This document shows, one piece after another, positions 26,838 through 33,905 of a stretch of DNA of 45,037 nt. Origin of the DNA: Terriglobales bacterium. Its GTDB lineage: Bacteria > Acidobacteriota > Terriglobia > Terriglobales > Acidobacteriaceae. The stretch lies in the NCBI GenBank assembly GCA_025451215.1, contig JANWKU010000092.1:1-45037 (forward strand). Reading direction: 5' to 3'. Positions within the stretch are counted from its first letter, which is position 1, and every line of letters starts with the position of its first letter. The position numbers and the translations under genes were made by a program. Below the pieces are notes generated by a model that made no database searches, had not been told where the DNA came from, and saw only the letters and a list, made by a program, of their open reading frames with translations.

Positions 26838-27899
26838 CTACGCGCCAGAAGTAGTGCTTGCGCCAAAAAGCGCGCTGCTTAAGTGGTCGCCCCAGCCTTC
26901 CTTCAAATCCAGGGCGATGGCATATGCCAAGTAATCATTGAGCAGAGCGGGAGTCAATCGTGGGTCGTTCACACGATTGAAACGGTCAAGTTCCACTGTT
27001 TCCAGAAATTGACGGAAGCCCAGCAGTTGCTCACGACGCTGGCGCCCCACCGGAGTCATTCTGCGAAGAAGCGAGATGAAAGCCGCATTCAATACGACGA
27101 CGGCAACCAATGCGACCGCGAATACGGGATTCGAGCCCTTAGCAATTTTTGTGTCCACAAAGGCCAGCGCCCACCCGAACAAGGCCAACGGCACAATCGC
27201 AATCGCCGCCTGACGAATGCGCAGCCGGCCGCGAATAGCGTCCCTCAGGGCTGGTGCGAAGCTGACAGCCACGATAAGGCTGACCAGAAGACCGCAGAGT
27301 AAAAACCACATCGTCTCGAAAGCGATCCCGTCACGCGTGGGAAAACGAAGCGCCATGATAAGAGCCGCCGCGACCGAGGCAGCGGTTGCCGGAAGCGAAT
27401 AGCGCAGATTGCCATCAAAATACACGCCCTGCACGCGTTTCATCAGAGCGCCTGCGATGACGCTCGCAAGCAGCGAAATTTTGTTGTCGTTATGGCTGGG
27501 GCGTAACAGAAAGCTTTGGGGATTTTCCGTATGCTTTCCGTCCGCCGGGTTAGGGAAAGTCTCAATCTCCATCATGGCTCGAAACGCCGCTGCCTCTTCG
27601 GGGAGGGAATCGGTTAGCGGCTCATCCATCAGCCGTGTCACGCGATAACCGTCATTTTCCGGAGTAATCGAAATCACATTGTGCGCTGCCAGATGGGCCA
27701 GTACCGCAGCGACCGTTTTGTAGTCACTGGTTCCAGTGACCGCATATCGAGCTTCCGCAGGAGAAATGTTGGCCGGCGGCGCATACTGGGCCATGATTGT
27801 TCGCAGCTTGGGATCGCGACCGACCGCCAACCAGGCCAGCAGGTAGTAAGCCAGCAGGGCTCCAGGCAAGCACAGAACGTTGACGGTAGAAGGCGCCAT
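26838..27899 (-). CDS. DUF2207-type membrane protein lacking the N-terminal domain
   Basis: Corresponds to the C-terminal part of DUF2207 (YciQ-like) membrane proteins. A helix ending in YYLLAWLAVGRDP leads into QYAPPANISPAEARYAVTG, then a winged-helix-like segment (TVAAVLAHLAAHNVISI). Two or three more helices (about residues 155-250) and a Gly/Ser-rich tail follow. Full-length members have a signal peptide and a ~200-residue extracellular domain before this point; here there is room only for a few residues. The frame continues upstream to 28010 without a convincing start; ATG 27899 begins MAPSTVNVLCLPG. It is either a natural short form or a truncated remnant. Confidence 0.7.
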   Translation of the reverse strand: MAPSTVNVLCLPGALLAYYLLAWLAVGRDPKLRTIMAQYAPPANISPAEARYAVTGTSDYKTVAAVLAHLAAHNVISITPENDGYRVTRLMDEPLTDSLPEEAAAFRAMMEIETFPNPADGKHTENPQSFLLRPSHNDNKISLLASVIAGALMKRVQGVYFDGNLRYSLPATAASVAAALIMALRFPTRDGIAFETMWFLLCGLLVSLIVAVSFAPALRDAIRGRLRIRQAAIAIVPLALFGWALAFVDTKIAKGSNPVFAVALVAVVVLNAAFISLLRRMTPVGRQRREQLLGFRQFLETVELDRFNRVNDPRLTPALLNDYLAYAIALDLKEGWGDHLSSALFGASTTSGA

Positions 27900-28047
27900 T
27901 GTAAATCTGGCTGATGCTAGCATGCGACGGTCGCATCGGCTTAGGCTTGAACTCGCGGGATTGTTACGCCAGTCACCAGCACAAATCCATTTACGCCAGC
28001 CGACGGCCAATTTCCAATTCTGATCGGCAGATGTTGAAGTGATCGTT

Positions 28048-28053
28048 TATACT
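28048..28053 (+). promoter_or_regulatory. -10-like hexamer 8 bases before the nuoI start
   Basis: TATACT lies at 28048-28053 with 8 bases to the ATG at 28062 and no ribosome binding site between. It suggests a leaderless message for the NuoI-like gene. Confidence 0.45.
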
Positions 28054-28061
28054 AGATACAA

Positions 28062-28592
28062 ATGTCAGTGCTAGAAAACATTGCCGCGATTGCCAAGGGG
28101 ATGAGCATCACCTTCATGGAGATGTTTCAGCCCACGGTGGTGGAAAACTATCCCGATGGAAAAGGGCCGCTGCGGGGGGCCAAGTTTCAGGAGCGCTTCC
28201 GTGGCGTGCATGTGTTGCAGCGCGATGAAAATGGCCTGGAAAAGTGCGTGGCCTGCTTTCTATGCGCGGCGGCTTGCCCTTCCAACTGCATTTACATTGA
28301 GGCCGCCGACAACACCGCCGAAAAGCGCGTAAGCGGCGCCGAGCGCTACGCCAAGGTTTACAACATTGACTACAACCGCTGCATCTTCTGCGGATATTGC
28401 GTGGAAGCCTGCCCCACCGATGCCATTACGCACGGTCACGGATTCGAGCTGGCGACTTTCAATGCCAGCAATCTCGTGTACCGCAAAGAGCAGATGCTCT
28501 CGCCCATCCCTGCGCACATCGGAGCCAACGCCGTTTTCAATCAGGTAGAAGTCCTCGGCGGCGCCCCAGCCAAGGTCGCTCCCGGAGAGTAA
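28062..28592 (+). CDS. nuoI: NADH-quinone oxidoreductase subunit I (NuoI)
   Basis: Peripheral-arm subunit of respiratory complex I carrying clusters N6a and N6b. Two intact ferredoxin motifs are present: C62, C65, C68, C72 (CVACFLCAAACP) and C107, C110, C113, C117 (CIFCGYCVEACP). The N-terminal KFQERFRGVHVLQRDENGLEKC is typical. Length 176 is normal. It is alone: no other nuo gene is in the window, and the next gene is on the other strand. It could serve as a spare subunit or belong to a split nuo locus. Confidence 0.93.
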   Translation: MSVLENIAAIAKGMSITFMEMFQPTVVENYPDGKGPLRGAKFQERFRGVHVLQRDENGLEKCVACFLCAAACPSNCIYIEAADNTAEKRVSGAERYAKVYNIDYNRCIFCGYCVEACPTDAITHGHGFELATFNASNLVYRKEQMLSPIPAHIGANAVFNQVEVLGGAPAKVAPGE

Positions 28593-28619
28593 AGTCTAAT
28601 CAGAATTAGGATTTGTAAG

Positions 28620-28654
28620 CGCCGGTTCCAATGTGGATCGGCGTTTGCTTGTTT
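28620..28654 (+). terminator. Probable intrinsic terminator after nuoI
   Basis: CGCCGGTTC at 28620-28628 pairs with the stretch ending CGGCG at 28643 (nine pairs including two wobbles), followed by TTTGCTTGTTT. It starts 28 bases after the nuoI stop. The T tract is interrupted, so strength is uncertain. Confidence 0.5.
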
Positions 28655-28755
28655 AGAAGAGTTGGATACTTTCTCCCGGCGGATTCTACAAAGTCCAAGG
28701 ATTCAGCAAAGCCACGCCGGTGCCTTGTACGTCTTCAACATTCCTGGTGACACTC

Positions 28756-29607
28756 CTATGCCGAATGAAATTTTACACCGGGCCCTAGTCCCGCAATGAA
28801 CAGGATCGCCAGAATCACTGCTGCGATCACCCATCCCCAAGAGCGTTTGATTTGCGGCATCTGCAACTGAGTGCTAGGGACGCGCGGCCCATGAAGCAGA
28901 TTCGGCATCCATGCCAGGCCGGAGTGCCCGCCAAATGACGCTGCCGCGGCGGAGATCAGAATCAGCAGCGGGCCCACAGGATTAAACGCGCCTGCCACTG
29001 TCGAGAGGATCCCGGAAACGAAATAAGGCACGAGTGTGAGCCGCCAGGCGCGGCGAACACGGATCTTCGCATCTTTTCCCAGGAACGGACGCAGTTCGCG
29101 CAGGCACAGCGGCACAAATAAAATGAAATAGGTGACCGTCCCCAGCCCCACCAGGCCCAACCGCCACGCCCAAGCTGGCTGCCAGCCAGTTACCACCGCC
29201 GTCCAGTCGCCGATGTTGCCGATGCCGGAGAACAGAAAATATCCGCCGGCCTCAAATAAATTAAAAGTCATCAGGAGCCAAAAGAAGTAGCGCCAGGGCG
29301 CAGCTCGTTTGACGGTGCGCATCGCGACCCAAAAGATTGCGCCAAATATCAGATTGGCAAGCGTGCCACCCGCCGCTACCAAACGAGGTTCCGCGCTGCA
29401 CGCGAAGTGCACCGTGGAGAGCGCCAGGGGCTTTCCACCTGTGGCAATGCACATCCCTCCGTGACCGAGGCCTTCGTGAAGAAAGTTGGTGATCGCTGTG
29501 GCCACAATCGTGATGGCCGCGAGAGTCAACAGATCGGGTTTGGTTGATTCAAGCGATCGCAGAGGTTCGGATTCTGCCGCTGTGTCCTTCGAACTGTTCG
29601 CAACCAT
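28756..29607 (-). CDS. Polytopic membrane protein with HEXXH-like motif (possible metallopeptidase)
   Basis: About seven membrane helices. The first helix runs into NFLHEGLGHGG, which places an HEXXH zinc-binding signature at His44-His49. This resembles the position of the motif in site-2 (M50) and related intramembrane proteases. A third ligand (an NPxDG motif in M50) is not obvious; AFNPVGPL near residue 210 is the nearest candidate. The N-terminus (residues 1-25) is a Ser/Glu-rich cytoplasmic tail. TACAAT lies 7 bases before the start without a ribosome binding site. Peptidase function is an inference from the motif only. Confidence 0.6.
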   Translation of the reverse strand: MVANSSKDTAAESEPLRSLESTKPDLLTLAAITIVATAITNFLHEGLGHGGMCIATGGKPLALSTVHFACSAEPRLVAAGGTLANLIFGAIFWVAMRTVKRAAPWRYFFWLLMTFNLFEAGGYFLFSGIGNIGDWTAVVTGWQPAWAWRLGLVGLGTVTYFILFVPLCLRELRPFLGKDAKIRVRRAWRLTLVPYFVSGILSTVAGAFNPVGPLLILISAAAASFGGHSGLAWMPNLLHGPRVPSTQLQMPQIKRSWGWVIAAVILAILFIAGLGPGVKFHSA

Positions 29608-29614
29608 GCGGTGG

Positions 29615-29620
29615 ATTGTA
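29615..29620 (-). promoter_or_regulatory. -10-like hexamer close to a start codon
   Basis: On the minus strand TACAAT (in GTTACAAT) lies 7 bases before the ATG at 29607. No ribosome binding site. Confidence 0.35.
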
Positions 29621-29653
29621 ACTCTTTCGCTGGAGATTGCGGGCCGTGTTTCT

Positions 29654-30238
29654 CTACGCTGCTTCGCGGGGCAGAACGTGTTCGATCCGTCGGTCTGGTA
29701 CGAACCAGATCAGCGCCACCGTCGCATAAAGTATCTGGGCCACCCATGGCGACCATACAGTAACAATGATTGCCGACAGATATAACAGCGGCGAGATTTT
29801 TCCTTTCCAATCCCTGCCGATTGCTTTTTTCAAAAGCGAATCCGGCCCCTGTGACCGGATGATCGTTAATTGAAGCACGTAGTAAGCGGTCGCAGCCATG
29901 AACAAAACAATGCCATACAGCATTGCAGGAAGCGTGGCGAAATGGTTCTCTCCCATCCAGTCAGTCACAAAAGGGAACAATGACAACCAGAACAGCAGAT
30001 ACAAATTGGCCCATAGCACTCCCCCGGTCACCGTCTTTACCGTGTGCAGCATGTGATGATGGTTGTTCCAGTAAAGGCCGACATAAAGAAAACTTAAAAC
30101 GTAACTAAGAAATATGGGCAGCAGCTGCCGGAGATCTTCAAGCCTGCCGCCATGGGGCACCTTCATTTCCAGAACCATGATCGTGATAATGATCGCGATC
30201 ACGCCGTCGCTGAACGCCTCAAGCCGTCCCTTGCCCAT
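29654..30238 (-). CDS. TMEM175-family (DUF1211) potassium channel-like protein
   Basis: Six-helix membrane protein. The family hallmark FSDGVIAIIITIMVLE begins at residue 9, with Arg5, Phe9, Ser10 and Asp11 forming the RxxxFSDG pattern that starts helix 1. In prokaryotic TMEM175 this helix lines a K+-permeable pore. Further hydrophobic stretches follow at about 35-60, 70-90, 105-130 and 160-185. Length 194 is typical for a single repeat, expected to assemble as a tetramer. GGAGGGAC precedes the ATG. A TATACT hexamer upstream (30273 to 30268) is a plausible promoter. No clear functional link to neighbours. Confidence 0.88.
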   Translation of the reverse strand: MGKGRLEAFSDGVIAIIITIMVLEMKVPHGGRLEDLRQLLPIFLSYVLSFLYVGLYWNNHHHMLHTVKTVTGGVLWANLYLLFWLSLFPFVTDWMGENHFATLPAMLYGIVLFMAATAYYVLQLTIIRSQGPDSLLKKAIGRDWKGKISPLLYLSAIIVTVWSPWVAQILYATVALIWFVPDRRIEHVLPREAA

Positions 30239-30426
30239 CGTCCCTCCGTTGGATCGTGTAGTCAGGAAGTATAGCTCCGGGCGCGCATTTCAAAAGGCTG
30301 ACTTGCTCAGACCCATTGGCATTCGCCTTAGCGCTGCTTAATTTGGCAACAAAAATCAGGGGCAAAGCAGGACACCACTCTGCGATCAGCCGATGTCAGA
30401 GCGACGTTTCTTATCCAATCCGCGCT

Positions 30427-30801
30427 CTACTCTTGATTAATCATAAACGTGGACATCTGCTCAAGAAATGTTCTCAAATATTGTTCTGCTGCAGCTGGAA
30501 GGGCAGAGTCCGTTAGAGCCTTACCCATAAGCTGCATCCAGCGGTCCCGTGCGGCTTGATTGATGTGAAAGGGAATGTGCCGCGCCCGCAGTCGCGGATG
30601 GCCGCGCTGTTCAACGTATCGCTGCGGCCCTCCAAAGCGATAGATCAGAAAATCGCGCAGCCGCTGCTCGGCACCTTCGCGGTCGTCTTTCGGATACATG
30701 GGGCCGAGAATGTCGTCGTCGTATACCTGCCGATAAAAAGCTGCCACGAGTCGCGTGAAACCTTCCTCGCCGATGAGAGAAAATATTTGATCTTCATTCA
30801 T
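30427..30801 (-). CDS. Truncated hemoglobin, group II (trHbO-like)
   Basis: Small 2-over-2 heme protein binding O2 or NO in the cytoplasm. Counting from ATG 30801: B10 Tyr23 (AFYRQVY), the FGGP turn (56-59), the group II pattern QRGHPRLRARHIPF with proximal heme ligand His75, and Trp88 at the G8 position (RDRWMQLM). Length 124 fits the family. A longer frame extends to 30927, but its extra 42 residues are not globin-like, so 30801 is preferred. It is divergent from the EF-P-like gene. Confidence 0.9.
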   Translation of the reverse strand: MNEDQIFSLIGEEGFTRLVAAFYRQVYDDDILGPMYPKDDREGAEQRLRDFLIYRFGGPQRYVEQRGHPRLRARHIPFHINQAARDRWMQLMGKALTDSALPAAAEQYLRTFLEQMSTFMINQE

Positions 30802-30954
30802 GATTGATGGTTCATAAAACGATCCGTGCTCTAGTTTAACGTGTCTCTTTAGCAGCGTTTCTAAACTCAGGAACGAACCCGCACCGCACTCGAAGTGTGA
30901 AAGAGTGTCTCCTTGCATTATCATCAATCATTAAACGGAATTGTGTGAGGATTT

Positions 30955-31530
30955 ATGGCCGCGTTGCTGGATGCGATTGAGGTGAAACGCAAAACATTCT
31001 TTGAATTTGAGAACACCCCCTTCCTTTGCCTGGAAGCCGTGGTGAGCACGCCTACCGCCCGCGGCGGCCAGACGCTTGTGCGCCTGAAGATGCGCAACCT
31101 GCTCACCAACGCGGTCTTCGAAAAGTCATTCAAGGCGGGCGATAAATTCAAGGAGCCCGATCTGGTCTCTGTGCCGGCCTCCTATCTTTACAGCGACGGG
31201 GACGGCTCTCATTTTCTGGACCAGGAAAGCTACGAAACTCTGACTCTACGCGACGAGATGATCGGCGATGCGTTGAATTTCCTCGTGGAAGGCGCAATCA
31301 TCGAACTTCGCAAATTCAACGGAAATCCCATCGGATTGGATCTGCCCATGTTTGTCGAACTGAATGTCTCGTACACCGAGCCGGGAATTAAAGGCGATAC
31401 CTCGAGCGGCAGCGTGACCAAATCCGCCAAACTTGAAACTGGCCTTGAGATCCGAGTTCCACTCTTTATCAAAGAAGGAGAGAAGGTGAAGGTTTCAACG
31501 GAAACCCGCGAATTCGCAGGGCGGGCGTAA
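30955..31530 (+). CDS. Elongation factor P-like protein (EfpL/YeiP type)
   Basis: EF-P fold, three beta-barrel domains, expected to relieve ribosome stalling. The domain 2/3 signatures YLYSDGDGSHFLDQESYE, GDALNFLVEG, VELNVSYTEPGIKGD and LETGLEIRVPLFIKEGE are clear. The loop that in canonical EF-P carries the modified Lys (PGKG) is STPTARGGQT here (residues 31-40) with Arg36 at the tip. That PTARG loop is characteristic of the YeiP/EfpL paralogue. Length 191 is typical. GTGAGG lies about 5 bases before the ATG. No modification enzyme gene (EpmA, EarP) is nearby. Confidence 0.85.
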   Translation: MAALLDAIEVKRKTFFEFENTPFLCLEAVVSTPTARGGQTLVRLKMRNLLTNAVFEKSFKAGDKFKEPDLVSVPASYLYSDGDGSHFLDQESYETLTLRDEMIGDALNFLVEGAIIELRKFNGNPIGLDLPMFVELNVSYTEPGIKGDTSSGSVTKSAKLETGLEIRVPLFIKEGEKVKVSTETREFAGRA

Positions 31531-31641
31531 CGGTCTCTGAATGCATTGATGAGGCCTGCTACCCCTCTGCGCGTAAGCGGGACGTGTGGCGCGGGAATAC
31601 GCCGCTCCCGAGACTCCCCAAAGGCGGCGTGACACTTCGAT

Positions 31642-32172
31642 TTAACCCTTTGGATGAAACGGGTCGAAAATTGTAAGGATCACTGGCGCGAGGCTAAAAA
31701 TACTGACCACCACGCCACCTGCTGCCGCGACAGTCGCCAGCACTGAACCACCCCGAGAAATGCATGTAGCCAATTTTGTTAGCGACGACGACAGGATTGC
31801 CATCGCAGCCATCTGTGCCAGCAATGCTGCAACAATCGTGCCTCCCATGAGTAAAAAGGATGGCGGAAATGCAATCGCCAACCCAACCGCGACGATTTGC
31901 GTTCCAAGAGCTGCGATCAGCGCAGCAATGCTTGCCCTGAGCGAGGTCGCTTGCGAAGGACAAGCGCTGGAACATCCCGCAGCCATGCTGTTGGCAGTTG
32001 CCAAAACGGCAATTGCCGCTGCCATTGAGGTGATTGCTGCGAGCAGAAAGCTCGTAGAGCCCCCAAGAAAAGTGGTCAGGTTGTGAGTTGCGCTGGAGAG
32101 GCTCGCGATTGCGCCGATAAGAAATATCTCTGCCAGCAGAATGAAACCACTGATCGAATTGATATTACACAT
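31642..32172 (-). CDS. Hypothetical Ala/Ser-rich membrane protein
   Basis: Unrecognised, 176 residues from ATG 32172. That ATG is chosen because GTGAGG lies about 8 bases upstream and a hydrophobic segment follows at once; a longer frame to 32226 adds a basic non-membrane piece. Four or five hydrophobic segments rich in Ala, Gly, Ser and Ile are seen. A Cys pair (CSSACP) is in the central loop. It follows the gene at 32248-32940 by 75 bases on the same strand, so they are likely co-transcribed. Possible partner or immunity protein of that gene product (speculative). Confidence 0.55.
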   Translation of the reverse strand: MCNINSISGFILLAEIFLIGAIASLSSATHNLTTFLGGSTSFLLAAITSMAAAIAVLATANSMAAGCSSACPSQATSLRASIAALIAALGTQIVAVGLAIAFPPSFLLMGGTIVAALLAQMAAMAILSSSLTKLATCISRGGSVLATVAAAGGVVVSIFSLAPVILTIFDPFHPKG

Positions 32173-32247
32173 GCTCAGCCTCACTTTGTCTGCATGATCA
32201 AATCTCCAAGGAGCAATCGCAGGCAAATTGACAGCTCCTTGTGTTTG

Positions 32248-32940
32248 TTAGCAAACGGTAGTTATCCACCCCTGAACCGTCCAACTCTGGTTGTAATTAG
32301 CCCCTGAATTCGGCGTGCAGTATCCATCTGCCCAAGCGATCCAAGCTGCCATCAGCAGAATCAATCCCGCAGCTAAAGCAATCCACGGCCCGCCCACTCC
32401 AGCGGCTGCGAGTATGCCCGCAATGACCGTCCCCGCGCCGGCAATCGGGGTTCCAAAACTGGTTACCAGCTTGCAGAAACAATGGTCCATGTAAATCCTG
32501 AATCCCCACCAGTAAAACGAAACATTGACATGCGGGACGCAGGGTGACGGAGCTGGATCCAGCGCCTGTGAACTTGAACCCGTGTCGGACGTTGTCGATC
32601 CGGTAGATGATGGGTCCAATGGTCGTCGCGGCACTTTGCCAAATGGAGGGCGCTTGTGAAGCTTTAGGTTGTGAATGGCTACCATTTGCTCAACCCACTC
32701 TACTTCCGTCGGACTCATGGCTTTGTGGATGCCCTTCGCGACATTCGCCATCCCCTCCGACGACATCGTCACGAACTCGTCGGCGCGAGCGATTAAATCG
32801 TGTATTCCCACCTCCCTACACTCCGTCCGGGGCTCGTGTATGAAGAAGGGATGAGGCGGCGAGACCAAAACCACATCTTCCGAAATGACTTGCCCACCAG
32901 CCATAGAAGACTTGTTCAGAATTTCCTTTTCATGCGGCAT
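32248..32940 (-). CDS. Hypothetical protein with hydrophobic Gly/Ala-rich C-terminal domain
   Basis: Unrecognised, 230 residues from ATG 32940 (AAGGGGAAAT just upstream; the open frame extends to 33120 without a better start). The N-terminal ~110 residues are soluble and carry an EVGIHDLIARADEFV segment. A Pro/Ser/Thr-rich linker (about 110-140) follows. The C-terminal ~90 residues contain a WWGFRIYMDHCFCKLV segment, then a long Gly/Ala hydrophobic stretch (GTVIAGILAAAGVGGPWIALAAGLI) and a polar end with WADGYC and a terminal Cys. The layout resembles small membrane-active or secreted peptides fused to a leader, but no family was identified. Confidence 0.55.
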   Translation of the reverse strand: MPHEKEILNKSSMAGGQVISEDVVLVSPPHPFFIHEPRTECREVGIHDLIARADEFVTMSSEGMANVAKGIHKAMSPTEVEWVEQMVAIHNLKLHKRPPFGKVPRRPLDPSSTGSTTSDTGSSSQALDPAPSPCVPHVNVSFYWWGFRIYMDHCFCKLVTSFGTPIAGAGTVIAGILAAAGVGGPWIALAAGLILLMAAWIAWADGYCTPNSGANYNQSWTVQGWITTVC

Positions 32941-33170
32941 ATTTCCCCTTTTGCTGGGCGCAATGAATTTGGACTTCATGCGCCTGATTTCCTGCTCCAG
33001 TAGTGATCTGAAACATGATTTCGTTTCACAAAAAAGTAGAAAAATGGCGGGTACGGTTTTGCGATGGTGTGAATCTTGATATTTCTTGAAAATATTGTTG
33101 AAGGATAAGGCATCACCCAAAGAACTTCCGGGTTAGTCTTCATTAGGCTATTTAAGGAGGAATATTCATC

Positions 33171-33692
33171 ATGTTGCGATCGTTCGGTCACTATAGTGCG
33201 ATAACAATTCTGGTTCTCTCCATCACTTCGGTCGGCGCGTTCTCGCAATCAAATTCTGCCGCCCCCATTCCCGCTGCTCCGATTCCGGTGCAGATGATCA
33301 ATGGTAAAAATGTCTTCATTGCGAATTTAACCGGCGAAGACGACATGTTCATGTCGGTCACAGAGCAGCCTTACTACAATGCTTTCTATGCCGCAGTCAA
33401 AAACAGCGGACGCTATCATTTAGTCTCTACTCCAGAAGAGGCAGATCTTGTTTTCCAACTGCGCACGATCAAGGGAGGTGTTGAGCTAACCGTCATCGAT
33501 CCGCACTCTAATATCGCTCTCTGGTCAATTAGTCACGAAGTGGTCATTGGAGGCTCCCTGAGCGCGGTGCCAAAAAAACCAGCATCGGTCTCCGCCGCGC
33601 TTGCTGCGGTGCAAAAAGATCTAGCATCGGCCTCCGCCGCCCTTGCGGTTGATTTACAAAAATTGATTGCATCCGCGCCGCCGGGAAAATGA
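33171..33692 (+). CDS. Secreted hypothetical protein with internal Ala/Ser repeat
   Basis: Signal peptide at residues 1-26 (AITILVLSITSVGAFSQ). The core (about 40-120) has KNVFIANLTGED, then SGRYHLVSTPEEADLVFQL, a pattern I associate with small acidobacterial exported proteins of unknown role. The C-terminus has two copies of a short Ala/Ser repeat (ASVSAALAAVQKDL / ASASAALAVDLQKL), mirrored by a near-perfect DNA repeat at about 33583-33650. AAGGAGG lies 9 bases before the ATG, a strong ribosome binding site. Alone between opposed and co-directional genes. Confidence 0.65.
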   Translation: MLRSFGHYSAITILVLSITSVGAFSQSNSAAPIPAAPIPVQMINGKNVFIANLTGEDDMFMSVTEQPYYNAFYAAVKNSGRYHLVSTPEEADLVFQLRTIKGGVELTVIDPHSNIALWSISHEVVIGGSLSAVPKKPASVSAALAAVQKDLASASAALAVDLQKLIASAPPGK

Positions 33693-33905
33693 AGGGAACT
33701 GGCGTCTTGCTTTTCCCAGTAAAATGAATAATCCATAGCAGGCGGTTACCTGAAACCGAAGATGACCGGGCTGTCCCCTCCGCTTTCCGTGAGTTTGCTG
33801 TATTACAATGGCTGGCAAAGTTCGGAGAACTCACAAGTCGCGTTATAGAAAGCCTTGCGATTTGCGCGATCCGTAGAATTCAGTGGCGCGTGTTTTAGGA
33901 GATTC

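Noticed and set aside
25100-26866. 588-residue open frame on the minus strand opposite glnS
   Set aside because: It lies fully antisense to a clear GlnRS, has Arg/His/Val-rich composition without domains, and is an effect of codon bias in a GC-rich gene.
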